Shown in pieces: positions 1-10,575 of a DNA stretch of 37,358 bases. Position numbers and translations under genes: made by a program. The first letter of the stretch is position 1. Every line of letters starts with the position of its first letter. Below the pieces are notes generated by a model. It saw only the letters and a program-made list of their open reading frames with translations, did not search any database and was not told where the DNA came from. The stretch comes from Bigelowiella natans CCMP2755. Taxonomy: Eukaryota > Cercozoa > Chlorarachniophyceae. Location of the stretch: the NCBI GenBank assembly GCA_000320545.1, contig ADNK01001046.1:1-37358 (forward strand), given 5' to 3'.

Positions 1-42
1 CGATAGTGCTGCATGACCGTGGGGAGCTAATAATCACAGCAA

Positions 43-99
<57 letters not shown>

Positions 100-492
100 A
101 TATATATATATACCTCACATTCTCTTAGGCACTGCCACCCATCCGTGCAAAGACAACGATAAGCCTTTCCTCCCACGTCATCATCATCATCATCATCGTC
201 ATCATCGATCATCTATAATTTCTGTTTTTGCACTTACAAAGAAGATAGTGCGCCAGCTGTAGTCCCTCAGGTACCTGATAATGGATTACTTGTGTAAAAA
301 ATGCTTGATGAGATTCTCACCTCCCTTCCCCCCATCCCTGCGCCGTCTCTCAAAACTTGAAAATCCATATTACTTGTTGTAGGCGGTAACACTAAAGAGA
401 ATGAAGACTTGGGGAACGAGCGACATCGACGTTGTGTAGAATACCTAGCATCATGATGATCAATGAGCGTCTTACACTACAAACGCACGCGT

Positions 493-530
<38 letters not shown>

Positions 531-852
531 ACACAAACACACAAAATTCATACACTCACACTCCTCTAATAGGGAGCTCTCCAACACATGAGCTGTAGTG
601 TATAGCAAAATAACTATCCGACTATGCGGCCTCCTCCTCCTCCTTCTTCCCCCCCCTCCCCTTCCTCACCCTGGAGAAATGAGGCCCTCTTGGGTACTGC
701 TGTTTGGTGTCGGTGAAGAAGTAGAAGTAGGCCGTGTCCCCCCCAAGATGGCACATGGAGAGGAAGAGGAAGTAGCAGTTGACCTCCGCAATCCTGGCAG
801 AAGAGGAGACGCGGAAGTGAAGCAGGGGGCGATTTTATAAGAAGTTGTGTAT

Positions 853-893
<41 letters not shown>

Positions 894-1658
894 GACGTAT
901 GTGCGTTTGTGTTTATATTCTTTATATTTGTTCCACCGACGCTTAGATGGCGTCGCGGTAGACTACAATTGAAAATTGGGGCGAGCGAGGGAGGGGTTAT
1001 ATGAAAGAACGATGAAATAAGCGAACAAAACGCACTTACCGTCTGAGAGTGAAGATGTAAAACAATAGGATACCGAGCAGACCGACTCCGTACGCCATCG
1101 CAGCGTTGAAGTATACCTTGGGTCGAAAGGGGGGGGGGGGAGGCCATTCGTTGATGATAACGATAACAATGAGGATGAATGCCAACAGGTGAGACGAGTG
1201 CAAAGCATTTTCAATGACGGCGACGATGCGTCTGCTGCTGCTGAATCATCTTCTTTTCCAAATCGTCTCATACCCCTCTTCCCCCCCCCCCCCCCCCCCC
1301 TCTCTCTCTCTTGATCCTTTCTCTTCTACTACTTATTATTACTACCGATGTCGATACAAGGCCTAGTACCAGCAGGGACACCTGCGCACACACGCACACA
1401 CACACACACACACACATGAAAGGAAGTGAGCTGCGACAACGACGACGATAACGGAGAGGGTGCACGTTGCATATGCGCGCGCGCGCGTCTCTTTGATGCT
1501 CTCGTCTTCCTCTTATCTCCTCCTTCCTTTCATCGCAAGAGGGGGGCGGGAGGGAAGGAAGGTACTCTACTACCGAGAGCAGGGCCAGCATTGAAACCAG
1601 GACAACATAGTTCGTGTTGGATCTACACGGTGGTGGGTGGGGGGGATGGGATGATAAC

Positions 1659-1691
<33 letters not shown>

Positions 1692-2260
1692 AATGATGTT
1701 AAAATAATGAGACACAAGCATGCAAGACAGAATGTCATTCGTTGTGATGGCTATTATTGGTGGAGGGTTGGTAGGGGGGGGGGGGGGGGCAGAACATGGC
1801 AGCTACAACACAACATGAACGCTAATAGCTGATTCGATCTTCACCTCGGCCTCGTAGTCGTCGGGACTGACATGCATTGTCGGCCCTGAAAGATTTTGAG
1901 TCGAGGGGAGGGGGGGGGGGGGGGGTTGCTATGAGGAAATGAGGAGAGCGGAAAGGGAAATGGCGTGAGCGACCGCGTCTCGCTTCGGCAATACTTCCTC
2001 CTGAAAATTCCCGAGGGTCTGAAGCGTCGGAACACAAACAACAAGAACAGACACAACCAGAGCATGCCAGGAATGGTGGGGGGGTAAGGACAAGCTTGAT
2101 AGCGCGGGCATGCGCATACCCCCAAAGTTAGAAACGGCATTAGATCATTAGCGCGCCACGTCACCGGGATCAGAACGAGGGCGTTCGAGAGCACCACCAT
2201 AAGAAACGCCCAATTCACAGTGGTTGCCTGCAGGACAAGCAGAAAACATACATATACATG

Positions 2261-2301
<41 letters not shown>

Positions 2302-2893
2302 TATATACCAATTTGTAAGTTGTGAGATTGTTCCCATCCCCCCTTCCCTTCACCTCCCCCCTAGCTGCGAGTAGGATATGATCGTGTTTAAGCGGTATTT
2401 AAGCTGCGGGGGATAAGATATGCTTACTTGCAGGAATGAGCCTACTGTGGCCGCTGCTAGGATGCCTCCGACCTATTGTTTTGAGAGATACTTAATGCTC
2501 CTGAGCGCGCGCGCACACACACACACATACACGCGCGCGCGCGCGCGCACACATGATATTCGTATGTCTGAGTATTCAGCCTCACCGCCTGCCCCCCCGT
2601 CACGAAGGAGACGATATCCGAGCCAAGGGAGGGTTTTAGCTAATGATTACAATGGGAGTAGGGAGAGAAAGGAGGGCGGAATTATTACAAAATTGAGTTT
2701 TTTAATGGTGCACAATGATCATCGTCTACATAACTATAATCGTCGTCATTCAATATCATCATCCCTAGCATTTGTGAGTTGCTTCGTTCTGTCATGGTAG
2801 TCTGAATCACTTCCATGCAATTATCTCTCGCAGCTAGCTTTGGCTCGTTCTTCTCGTTATCCCCCCCCCCTCCCCCCTACTCCCATCTCTCCC

Positions 2894-2934
<41 letters not shown>

Positions 2935-3346
2935 TCTCTCTTTCTTTCTCCCGCACGCAGGAGCCTCCATTCTCTCAGCAGATATATCCTACCTTGACTT
3001 GCTCTGAGTATCTTGCCTCTACGAGGAGATCTGTCGTCGCTACCGCTGGATGGTAGCAAATAGCAACGAGAAGAAGAACAGTAAGGGGGGAGGGGAGGGG
3101 GGGGGGGGGGTCAATATCAGGATGATGCTAGGCAACGAAATGAAGACGATGAGGAGGAGGAGGAGGAGGAGGAGGAGGGTTGAAAGTGGATGGACGACGA
3201 TGATGATGATGACGCAGCGTCGTCTCGATCTGTGAGGCTTTTTGCTGGTAATGTGCGGCTGCCCGGCGGCGAACAACCTAGTTCCATGAGCAGGAAGCTC
3301 CCAATGGCCACCTCCACCTCAATGTTCGGGGCAGCTGATTGCGTAT

Positions 3347-3389
<43 letters not shown>

Positions 3390-3470
3390 GGGATGACTGC
3401 GATGATGATTCAGACGTTGCTGCATCTATCCTCACACACGAACGCACGTCTACCCAGCACACAAACGCAG

Positions 3471-3537
<67 letters not shown>

Positions 3538-5108
3538 AAGGAAGAATGATGACAAACTGACTTACCCCTCGACACGATGTATACTCCAGCCCCCATCCCC
3601 ATTATCTAACAACATGGTACCAGCAGCAGCAGCAGCGGAAATATCTCTTATTTCACTTCGTTAGATCGTGGCAACTGTCGTCACCATCAGACATATGTGC
3701 ATAATGCACGTGTACACGAGCTCATCGGGTTTTGCAGCCCTCTCCCCGGTTCTCTTTCTCTCCCCCCCCCACCCCCACTCTCTCGCATACCGCGGTGATG
3801 AGCATATATCCATTCCTACGGTAGCCGAACAGCGACACACTGTCCGAAATCAACCCAATCAGCCCCTGAAGAGGAGAAGAAGGAGAGTCAGTCTTTCATC
3901 GTATCTGAATTCAGCCCTTTCCGTGTGCTTAGATCTACGCACACACAGCAGCAGTGAACGGCAAACAGGCTCACCTTGAGGCACCATGGCGTCCGGCCTA
4001 TTGCTATAAACACTTGCATGGACGGCGCTGGCACTCCGCCGTGATCTCTATACCAATACCTAGTAGTAATGGGAAGGGGGCGGCAATGGGGGAGAGGCGG
4101 GCGGGGAACGACAAACGACGGAGGGAGGGAGAGAGTCGTTTTGAGTTGGAGAAGAAACGTGCAATCACTGGAATCGTGTTGTTTGTTACTTCATGGTCTG
4201 CCGAAGCCAGATAATCAAGAAACCCTTGTTCAGATGTGCCCCTGGTGGCATTGGGGGGGGGGGGGGGGAGGGAGGGACAACAGAGTTCATAGATTATCTT
4301 TTTGAGGGAGTGGTTGGTGGTAGCCTAGAGAACAACGGAGGGGGGTAGGGACGCTTTTCCATCGTACATAAAATATCCAAAGACAGCGGAGAGCGATCAA
4401 AAAGCAGCCCAATGGCCGCATCGATGAGCGTCGGCAACGACAACGACTATCGACGATTCTCAACCTACCGATGATTACGAGGATGAGGAATTTCCATCCG
4501 AATTCGTCAGCTAAGCCCATAAACCTAGTTTTGTTGTTGTTGTTGTTATTGCAATGGAAAGAAATAGAAGAGGGTTTTTAATTTGATGATGCAGGGCCTG
4601 ATACATGGTACGACAGCTACCCCTTACCCCTCTCCATTGACGTTAAAGGGTGGGGCACACACACACGCACGCACGCACACACACACGCACACGAAATTTT
4701 AAGCTCCGCAAGCTTGCGGCTGTGACAACATATTCGCTTCTCCTCACCACTCGAGAGGGTTTCCGTCAATCCTGCCAACCCCTTTTTCACCGGTTCCCCT
4801 TGACAGAGAATTCTTGCTCCACACCCTCCTTGTTTTTGACTGCTCCTAGGTGCACAGATAGGTCATATCAGGAATGGAGAAACGCTAAAATGTTTCATTG
4901 ACGATTAGCGAAGGAACCGTACATGCAAGAGAGGCTCTTCCTCCTCCTCGATAGCTACATCGTCGGGGTATTGCAGGCCAGAGCTCTGGCTCTCTACGTC
5001 TATGATCTGCCCCCTCCCTTCGTCCGTAGAGGAGAGCTGTTGGGACGCCCTTCTTCTATTTGTGCTACTCCTAGTTTCCTGGCCGTCTTCGTTGTTGAGG
5101 GCTGCCAT
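1..5108 (-). CDS. Folate-biopterin transporter (BT1 family, MFS-like), 3' end beyond the left edge
   Basis: Multi-pass membrane carrier; BT1 proteins move folates, pterins or related solutes. It is read on the minus strand from ATG at 5108. Exon 1 (5108-4923) is an acidic, Ser-rich cytosolic N-terminus ending EEEEEPLLH. Later exons have GT-AG borders: 4519-4470 (EFGWKFLILVII), near 4040-3977 (MQVFIAIGRTPWCLK), 3865-3791 (GLISDSVSLFGYRR, the hallmark loop of BT1 proteins, usually KPLYG-LSDSVPLFGYRR), about 3048-2995 (TTDLLVEARYSEQVK, like the BT1 D..DALV.E motif), 2640-2590 (SDIVSFVTGG), 2475-2430 (GGILAAATVGSFLQ), 2227-2120 (a TM segment ending TWRANDLMPFLTLG), 1622-1573, 1385-1347, about 1118-1039 (YGVGLLGILLFYIF), 829-670 (GGDTAYFYFFTDT, like the late BT1 motif) and 272-237 (YLRDYSWRTIFF). 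A last fragment touches base 1. Introns are packed with (AC)n, (AT)n, (TC)n and G/C runs. The family call is firm. Several small exons, including the early ones between 4923 and 4040, are unresolved. Confidence 0.8.
45..111. repeat. (AC)n then (TA)n microsatellite
   Basis: (AC)n at 45-95, a short break, then (TA)n at 101-111, inside a BT1 intron. On the gene strand it reads (AT)n then (GT)n, the same order as the other compound tracts. Confidence 0.95.
495..528. repeat. (AC)n microsatellite
   Basis: Uninterrupted dinucleotide tract in a BT1 intron. An (AT)n tract follows at about 858-890 in another intron. Confidence 0.95.
2896..2933. repeat. (TC)n microsatellite
   Basis: Pyrimidine tract in a BT1 intron; a C-rich run lies just before it (2861-2877). 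Confidence 0.9.
3344..3535. repeat. (GT)n, then compound (AT)n(GT)n microsatellites
   Basis: (GT)n at about 3354-3387; (AT)n at 3476-3503 running directly into (GT)n to 3535. All intronic in the BT1 gene. Confidence 0.95.
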
Positions 5109-5313
5109 TGTGTTCAAACTAGCGCCCTGTCCTTTAATATTCGAGCCTGTGTAGGAGCCTCCAACAGTACTTGCACGTACGTGTTCACGTGCGTGACCGT
5201 GTTAAGTTTATGCCTCGAGAAGCGCTCCCCACATCAACTCTCAATACACTTATTTTACTCTGTTCCTGTAGTGAGCCGGGAGGGGTGATGTCGCAGGTGT
5301 GTCCAAACCCAAG
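5109..5313. promoter_or_regulatory. Head-to-head promoter interval between the BT1 gene and the 5314 gene
   Basis: The 205 bases between two divergent start codons must hold both promoters. TGTCGCAG lies at 5289-5296, 18 bases before the plus-strand ATG. No TATA-like box is evident, and there is no microsatellite. Confidence 0.45.
5289..5296 (+). promoter_or_regulatory. TGTCGCAG motif
   Basis: In the BT1 / 5314 divergent interval, 18 bases before ATG 5314 and in its direction. One of about a dozen copies in the window. Confidence 0.4.
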
Positions 5314-6094
5314 ATGGAGGTTCGCTCCACAACGACGTATGGGGGTGGCTTGACGGAGGAGCGATTAGCAGTGCATTCTTTGCTGCGAGGGGAAGAAGAT
5401 AGGTGATTCTTTTGCTCAGCCTGGTTTTGAATTCAAACCGCCGAAAAGATATATTTTTGGGCGATAATAATGCGATTTTTGTTGTTTGTTGCGGTTGGAT
5501 TTCGCTAGACGCAGCCAGTAATCTTCCTTGCAGTATTGGACGACGACATGCGTATTTTTCTCAAGTCCATGCCCCGGCACTGACATCGCTCAGCATCTAT
5601 CAAGGGGATTTGGGGGGAAAGACATGTATTCGGGATGTAATTCAACCGTTTTTTGAAGCGCACATTTCTACAGGAATAATACCGACGAGTGCGGTGCACC
5701 GGTGCACCTCGTACTTGCAATGCGAAGCTCCAATGACTCAAAGAAGAATTCTTGAGACGATCTTGCAACGCGCCATCAGAGAAACATCCCACTATTTCTG
5801 CCCATATCAATCGTATTTGTTGAGTCCTGCCGCGTTCGGGTCGCGGAGTATGCGGAACACCGAACAACGTTCCTGTTTGTTGCTTGCGACAAGGTAATAC
5901 CCTTAAAAGATCATAGAAACGAAGGGGTATTCGAGGAAAGTACGGAACACGTGTCGCGTATCCGTGCAGTCCACCCCCTTTCGAAGGACTGGGGAGAGAA
6001 AGTAACCAGTAAGAGCACGGAGAAAGATACGGGGGAGGCGAGAGACGACAGCAGCAGATTTTCGGGTGAGAAGGGATCTCAATGTTGGCGGTGA
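5314..6094 (+). CDS. Hypothetical protein, exon structure unresolved
   Basis: Not recognised. Exon 1 (5314-5402) runs from MEVRSTTTYGGGLTEERLAV to GEEDR and stops at a GT donor in phase 2. Two continuations both keep phase. Model A: acceptor before 5534, open to TAA at 5895-5897, 150 residues in total. Model B: acceptor before 5782, open to TGA at 6092-6094, 133 residues, passing through IPLFLPISIVFVESCRVRVA, then HRTTFLFVACDKV, then a charged Lys/Asp/Ser-rich tail. Model B looks more protein-like, with a hydrophobic strand-helix pattern followed by a polar tail. It would overlap the proposed GT8 start by 13 bases. In Model A a donor at 5893/5894 could also splice in phase to the GT8 exon at 6239, making this the N-terminus of the GT8 gene. 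Transcript data are needed to choose. Confidence 0.4.
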
Positions 6095-7578
6095 AGTCAT
6101 GGAGGTGGATCGCCACAGTTGGTTTGACGATGTTCCTGCTTATCTTCCAGCAACTGCTCTCAGAAACTGAAAAGTAGCCTGACTATCCATCAATACGTAT
6201 TTCCTTCCTGCAACCTAACTGTAGATGTGCGTTTTTAGTTTTGTTAAGGACGGGAGCAGTGTTCGCCAACCATCACAATCGGATCTCAGCGGGTTGAACA
6301 GCAGCAGCAGTAATGACAGCGCAAATCCAGAGCTGGCGGATGACACGAGTAAAATGCTTACCAAAAATAGGAGCCATCATTGCGTGGTGTCTATGGTAGC
6401 TGGAAGCGATTCACGATACGCCTTGGGAGCGCTTGTACTTGCTCAGTCTTTCAGAGAGCACACCAAAAGGGCGTCCTCAATTAAGATGGTGACACATTTA
6501 CTTTGCAATTGACAACGATATTAATTGTATAGGATTTCATAAAATAATTGTAGCGATATGTTTATGGCAATACAGTTCTCTCTTAATTCTATTTCCCCTT
6601 ATTTCGTCAAAAGCTTTCCCTTTTCTCAAATATCTATCACTGCTTCCCCAGAGCCCGTATATGAGGCAGATAGCTTCCTCTTTGTCTAATCCATTTGCTC
6701 ATTCATTCTTTTTCTCCCCAAAAATCTTAATCCATCATTGACAGATACTTCTCTACGACCCCTCATACAATCTGAGCTATCTTGACATAATTCGTCGAAG
6801 TGGTTTATGGGACGAATTGCGCGTAATGGGCCCTCTTCCGGGGGTTAAGAGCGAATTATGGCCCTACTACTACAAGTACAACGCTTTCCGAATGTCCAAC
6901 TGCAGCAGGGTGTTGTGGATGGGCAGCGACTCGCTCGTGGTGAAGTCGATCGATGACCTCTTCGATGCCCCGGTGTCTCCCATTGCCGGTGTTACAGATG
7001 TCTTCTTTGTTGGGCTATCATGGAAGAACTATCGCTACAGTGTCTACGTTAACGGTGATATGCTCGTATTTGAGCCCTCGCCGACACACTTTGATAAGCT
7101 AGTGCAGTTCTCAAAAGAACATCCGAAACCTTTCGGTATGGGGGGGGACTATGATCAGGCTGCCATCAACTCTGTCTTCGAGTTGGAGATGCGCGCCCTA
7201 CCTTGGTACTACAGTGTTGAGACAAACTACTTCTTGGTCCCCTGGCAGGACTTACGTCGCGTGATAAATCCATTGAACGATAGCAATCTAGACGGCTGGA
7301 ATAAGGCCAACCAAAAGGTCCTGCAACATTTCGACATGTGGCGCACAATGCATTATGCTGGCAAGTTTAAGCCTTGGAAGATGCAGGAACGCCAGACAAA
7401 CATTGTGCGATTTCTGTTCGCTCCGTGGGACAATACTTGCCATCGAATGATAAGCGACAGGAGTGCGTTATGGCGGAAAGACGCCGGGGTTATATTCGGG
7501 AAACAGCTTTTAGACAACATTTGCGTGCATATACAAGATATTTCCAATTCAAAGAGAGGGAACGTTTCAGGCGTGTAG
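6082..7578 (+). CDS. GT8-family glycosyltransferase (glycogenin/galactinol-synthase-like), type II membrane anchor
   Basis: Predicted to transfer a sugar from a nucleotide-sugar donor in the Golgi lumen. Exons 6082-6173, 6239-6488 and 6745-7578 join in phase into 391 residues. The N-terminus MLAVKSWRWIATVGLTMFLL is a short cytosolic tail plus one TM helix. After a Ser-rich stem comes YALGALVLAQSF, the GT8 opening strand and helix. Exon 3 has SRVLWMGSDSLVVKSIDDLF, which aligns with the GT8 metal-site block L-D-A-D-x-x-V-x-x-x-I-D-E-L-F. It continues with VNGDMLVFEPS, DYDQAAINSVF (the family DQ..LN) and HYAGKFKPWK (the family H-G-KPW block). The first Asp of the DxD motif is replaced by Gly. 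The intron before exon 2 has a CTAAC branch-like site. The start is the first ATG giving an anchor; a link to the upstream exons is possible. Convergent with the sHSP gene. Confidence 0.8.
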
Positions 7579-8642
7579 ATCAATTATAGATTAGTCTGGA
7601 ATCAAAGGAATCACGAGGTGCGAAAGAACATGATAAAGAAAGCTAGGATCAATAGTATGGCAGCATTCGGCAAATATGGCAACAAAGCATAGATGCGATA
7701 TTGCATCTGCACTTGTCGTCTCTCTTGCTGGCGCTTTGAGATACAGGGAAGCTAGTTTCTGAGCTAAAAGAAATGTTTCTGAATCAATGAGGATGCTATT
7801 GAAATGAAGCCAAATCGATCGACTACTTAACTACTATGCGATTAATGCTCTGTATGTAAAAGGAGTTGCTGCTGCTACAATAAGGTGCTACGCAATGACT
7901 AATGACAATACGCGACGGCGACAACCACCGCCATATATAAACGCAAAGGTTACATGTGCGCCTGCGCATGCAGCAGTCAAATGCAGCTACTTGTAGCAGA
8001 TCATGCATGATGTACAACACGGCTGGAAGCCCACAAAAACGTTGACAGCGCATCGCACATGCACGCCAGCAGAAACGCACGTCTGTGCACCAACATGTAT
8101 TAGCCACGCCGCCACGCCCATGTTGTGCATTCATGCATGCATGCATGATGTCTAGATCTAGAGATGTGTGCCATGTGCTTGCACAACATCAGCCCACGCG
8201 CGTAGTAACACTGGCCACTCACAAGTACATGTGAAACTTGTAGCCACACAATGCACATGTAAATACAAGTAATGCAAGATGCACATCAATGACGTGTACA
8301 TGTCTAGATGTGTGAATATAGGACACACACATGCTATCTAGCTATGTCCAACACATCATAGCGGAAAGCAACAGATTCAACATTAGCGCTGTAGCCGCTG
8401 CATTACACAGCTACATAAGGATGACCATTGAACAAATTTGATTGATTAATTACATCCGTCGTACATTGTAAGTCCACCGCTTGCAAGCAGACTCGATTGT
8501 GATTCGCCGGAATACGGTACTTCATCTATCCACATTATTAAATTTTAAAAACATCATCTACATGTCATTGATCTGTCAAAGTAGATCCTAAATGCCGGGT
8601 TCATAACAACCTCCTACTCGTCTTCGGTAAGATAGTCTCTCA
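7579..8642. other. Tail-to-tail spacer with a palindrome-rich island
   Basis: No gene is supported over about 1.06 kb between two converging stop codons. From about 7830 to 8400 it is filled with short self-complementary words (CATGCATGCATGCATG near 8132, TCTAGATCTAGA near 8151, CACATG, TGTACA, GCGC). Both 3' UTRs must lie here. The shared 75-base core is at its right side. Confidence 0.6.
8392..8466. repeat. Dispersed repeat core, copy 1
   Basis: Nearly the same as 22421-22496, in the same orientation. Both begin TAGCCGCTGCATT, contain CACAGCTACAT and GACCATTGAACAAATTT, and end ATTACATCCGTC followed by TTACAT or GTACAT. A few substitutions and a small indel after AAATTT separate them. No ORF, terminal inverted repeat or target-site duplication was seen. 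Confidence 0.8.
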
Positions 8643-9152
8643 TTACGAGATCGGAATCATCTTCGGCTGGACCTCTGGCTTCTTGAATAGGGTTAGAGTT
8701 AGCACACCATTGCTAAAATGCGCTTGTATGGTTTCAGTGTCGATTGTCTCAGGGATATCGAAAGCACAAGAAAGTTTTCCCATGTAGGTTTCCTGGTGGA
8801 CAGGCTTGAGACTTTCCCCTAAGTTGGGCATTTTCCGTTCTCCCTTAACTGTGAGGCGTCCTTCCTTCAAATCAAGCTGTACATCTTCTTTTTTAACACC
8901 GGGAAGATCGCAGGTTATCGTAAGGCCTTTTGCTCCCTCCACGATCTGCGTTGGAACTCGATATCTGCCTTCGGGATGAAACACAACCATCTTTCCCCCA
9001 CCAAGCATTGGAGTCCGATCCTGCTGCGAAAATGCGACAATCATAACCAATCCAACAGATAGAAGCGCAAGGATCTTCCCGAATCTCCCCAGCCGTCCAA
9101 CGATGGCATTGCTGCTCGTGTGGGAGGGGGGCAGGAGAGTGTATGGCGCCAT
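8643..9152 (-). CDS. Small heat-shock protein (HSP20/alpha-crystallin) with N-terminal membrane anchor or targeting segment
   Basis: ATP-independent holdase chaperone, 169 residues in a single exon. The C-terminal half is a clear alpha-crystallin domain: CDLPGVKKEDVQLDL (the family D-x-PG-hydrophobic...v.l), GRLTVKGERK, then FDIPETIDTETIQAHFSNGV and GVLTLTLFK, the family GVL-hydrophobic signature. It ends VQPKMIPIS, containing an I-x-I/V-like tail (IPI). Residues about 20-42 form one hydrophobic helix (ILALLSVGLVMIVAF) after a short basic N-terminus, so it is probably not an ordinary cytosolic sHSP. ER, plastid-envelope or secretory location is possible. The start is the only ATG before the hydrophobic segment. 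Divergent from the 9665 gene over a 512-base interval that holds a heat-shock-element-like site. Confidence 0.9.
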   Translation of the reverse strand: MAPYTLLPPSHTSSNAIVGRLGRFGKILALLSVGLVMIVAFSQQDRTPMLGGGKMVVFHPEGRYRVPTQIVEGAKGLTITCDLPGVKKEDVQLDLKEGRLTVKGERKMPNLGESLKPVHQETYMGKLSCAFDIPETIDTETIQAHFSNGVLTLTLFKKPEVQPKMIPIS

Positions 9153-9210
9153 GGGTAGCTACTGGCTAATTGTGTTGCGAAATTCCGAATAGTTCTCCTT
9201 TTGGGAATCC

Positions 9211-9218
9211 TTCCGGAA
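9211..9218. promoter_or_regulatory. Candidate heat-shock element
   Basis: TTCCGGAA is a perfect TTCnnGAA pair, the core HSF unit. A GAA on its left (GGAATCC) is one base out of ideal spacing. It lies 59 bases upstream of the sHSP ATG, where an HSE would be expected. An 8-base site can arise by chance; the position is the main support. Confidence 0.4.
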
Positions 9219-9244
9219 CATCGACGAAGTAGGACATTTCCTTC

Positions 9245-9252
9245 CTGCGACA
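9245..9252 (-). promoter_or_regulatory. TGTCGCAG motif
   Basis: Reads GTTGTCGCAGGAAGG in the direction of the sHSP gene, about 93 bases before its ATG. Confidence 0.4.
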
Positions 9253-9574
9253 ACAAAATTCGCCTTCTCTACCCTCAACTGGATTCCACAAGTAAGACAA
9301 ATTCTTAATAGCATTTTCACAGGGAAAGAAGCCCATCCATGTGTTGTTGCGAACCTGGCGCTATGAACGAGGCAGTGTAGTTCACCTCCCTTTCTAGCAC
9401 TCCCCCACAGATGTTTCTGTAGGTAATAAAAGCCATAAACGGCCGCCTTGAGTTTTTGGCGTTGTCCTAAACGAACGAAGAGTACCCCCTTGTTCCCCGT
9501 TGCAACCGTGCAGGAAGCTTTTCGTCATAGAAACTTCGTACGATCCCGCATGCATTTTTCATCTAGGTTCGGGG

Positions 9575-9582
9575 TGTCGCAG
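9575..9582 (+). promoter_or_regulatory. TGTCGCAG motif
   Basis: Reads GGTGTCGCAGAGATAA in the direction of the 9665 gene, about 83 bases before its ATG. Confidence 0.4.
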
Positions 9583-9664
9583 AGATAAATTGGCATTGTA
9601 TTTACGGTTGAAGATAATACTGCCTCTTAGTCGCAGGATAGATACTGGCGGCCGGACCTTCACA

Positions 9665-10543
9665 ATGGCTGCCAGATGCCCGCCGCGCTCTCCTCTCATA
9701 GCTGCCCTGGCCATTGCTTTCACCCTCTCACTCTTCCAGAGAGACCGACAGGCTCCTTTAAAATCAAGAGGGACCTCCATAAGAGCTGCCGCCCAATGTA
9801 GGCGTCCGGGACGTAATGGAGATTTCACGCCCAGAGTCAGTGTAAGGATTGGATGATGATATGTGCCACAGAACGCTCATGAAATGATCGTTTCATGTAT
9901 GCCGAATTTTTTGTCTCCGGCGATTTATTTTTTCACTCTTTCCTTGCTTTGATACCAAATCGCCACACACTGCAAACCACAACCGAACAACCCTGATTTT
10001 ATACAACTTGGGTATGCTTAGAAATACGGCTGCTTTGGGAACGTTCGCCCCGCAAAGAGGACAGCGGTGTTGAACGGCCTCAAAGGAAGTATAAATTCCT
10101 TGAGGGGAATGATGTACATGTCACAGATACCGATGCGAAAGGAAGGGCAAAGCACGCACAGCAATCGCCGCACGCAGCGCAATAGAAGGATGCGACGGTT
10201 AGGACCCCCTCGAATGGGACTGTTCGATGACGACGACGAAGAGGAAGAGGACAGCGACGAAGAGGAGGATGACGACCTAGTTCTGAGTGCCCTCAAATCG
10301 AAAAGAGAGGGTCGAGATTATCTTTTCACAGCCCCGCCATACAACTGTAGCGCCAACGGTCCTGTGTTCATTTCTCTGCGACAACAAAAAAGCCGCAAGA
10401 TCTAAGCACGATTTTTCTTATACAGGCGCTTTCATGCCGTGCGGAATCACTTTTCACACAGAAAAGCCGATCCGTATCACAGCTCTTCGTGTGCCATTCG
10501 AGTGCCTCTCCCCCGAGTTTTGGGATGGGTTCAGGTGATGATC

Positions 10544-10575
<32 letters not shown>

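Larger units (their letters stand above)
9153..9664. promoter_or_regulatory. Head-to-head promoter interval, sHSP / acidic protein gene
   Basis: 512 bases with no coding exon. TGTCGCAG lies on the minus strand at 9245-9252 (about 93 bases before the sHSP ATG) and on the plus strand at 9575-9582 (about 83 bases before the 9665 ATG), so each gene has one copy in its own direction. A heat-shock-factor-type dyad lies at 9211-9218. Confidence 0.5.

Noticed and set aside
1268-1738. Long minus ORF with poly-Ser and Val/Cys repeats
   Set aside because: It runs through C runs, (GAT)n and (AC)n tracts. Only two short parts match real BT1 exons, with splice sites at their edges.
5505-6116. 203-codon minus-strand ORF
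   Set aside because: Composition is arbitrary (many Arg/Pro/Cys, no pattern) and it is antisense to plus-strand exons with better coding character.
7823-8146. 107-codon Cys-rich minus ORF
   Set aside because: It is the translation of TGCATG/GCGCAC-type island sequence. Similar Cys/His/Ala-rich ORFs appear in other islands.
10376-10383. TGTCGCAG copies at 10376, 11336 and 17191 as regulatory sites
   Set aside because: The copies at 11336 and 17191 lie in predicted coding exons. The one at 10376 lies in a region that is coding or a short intron of the acidic gene. They are more simply explained by codons.
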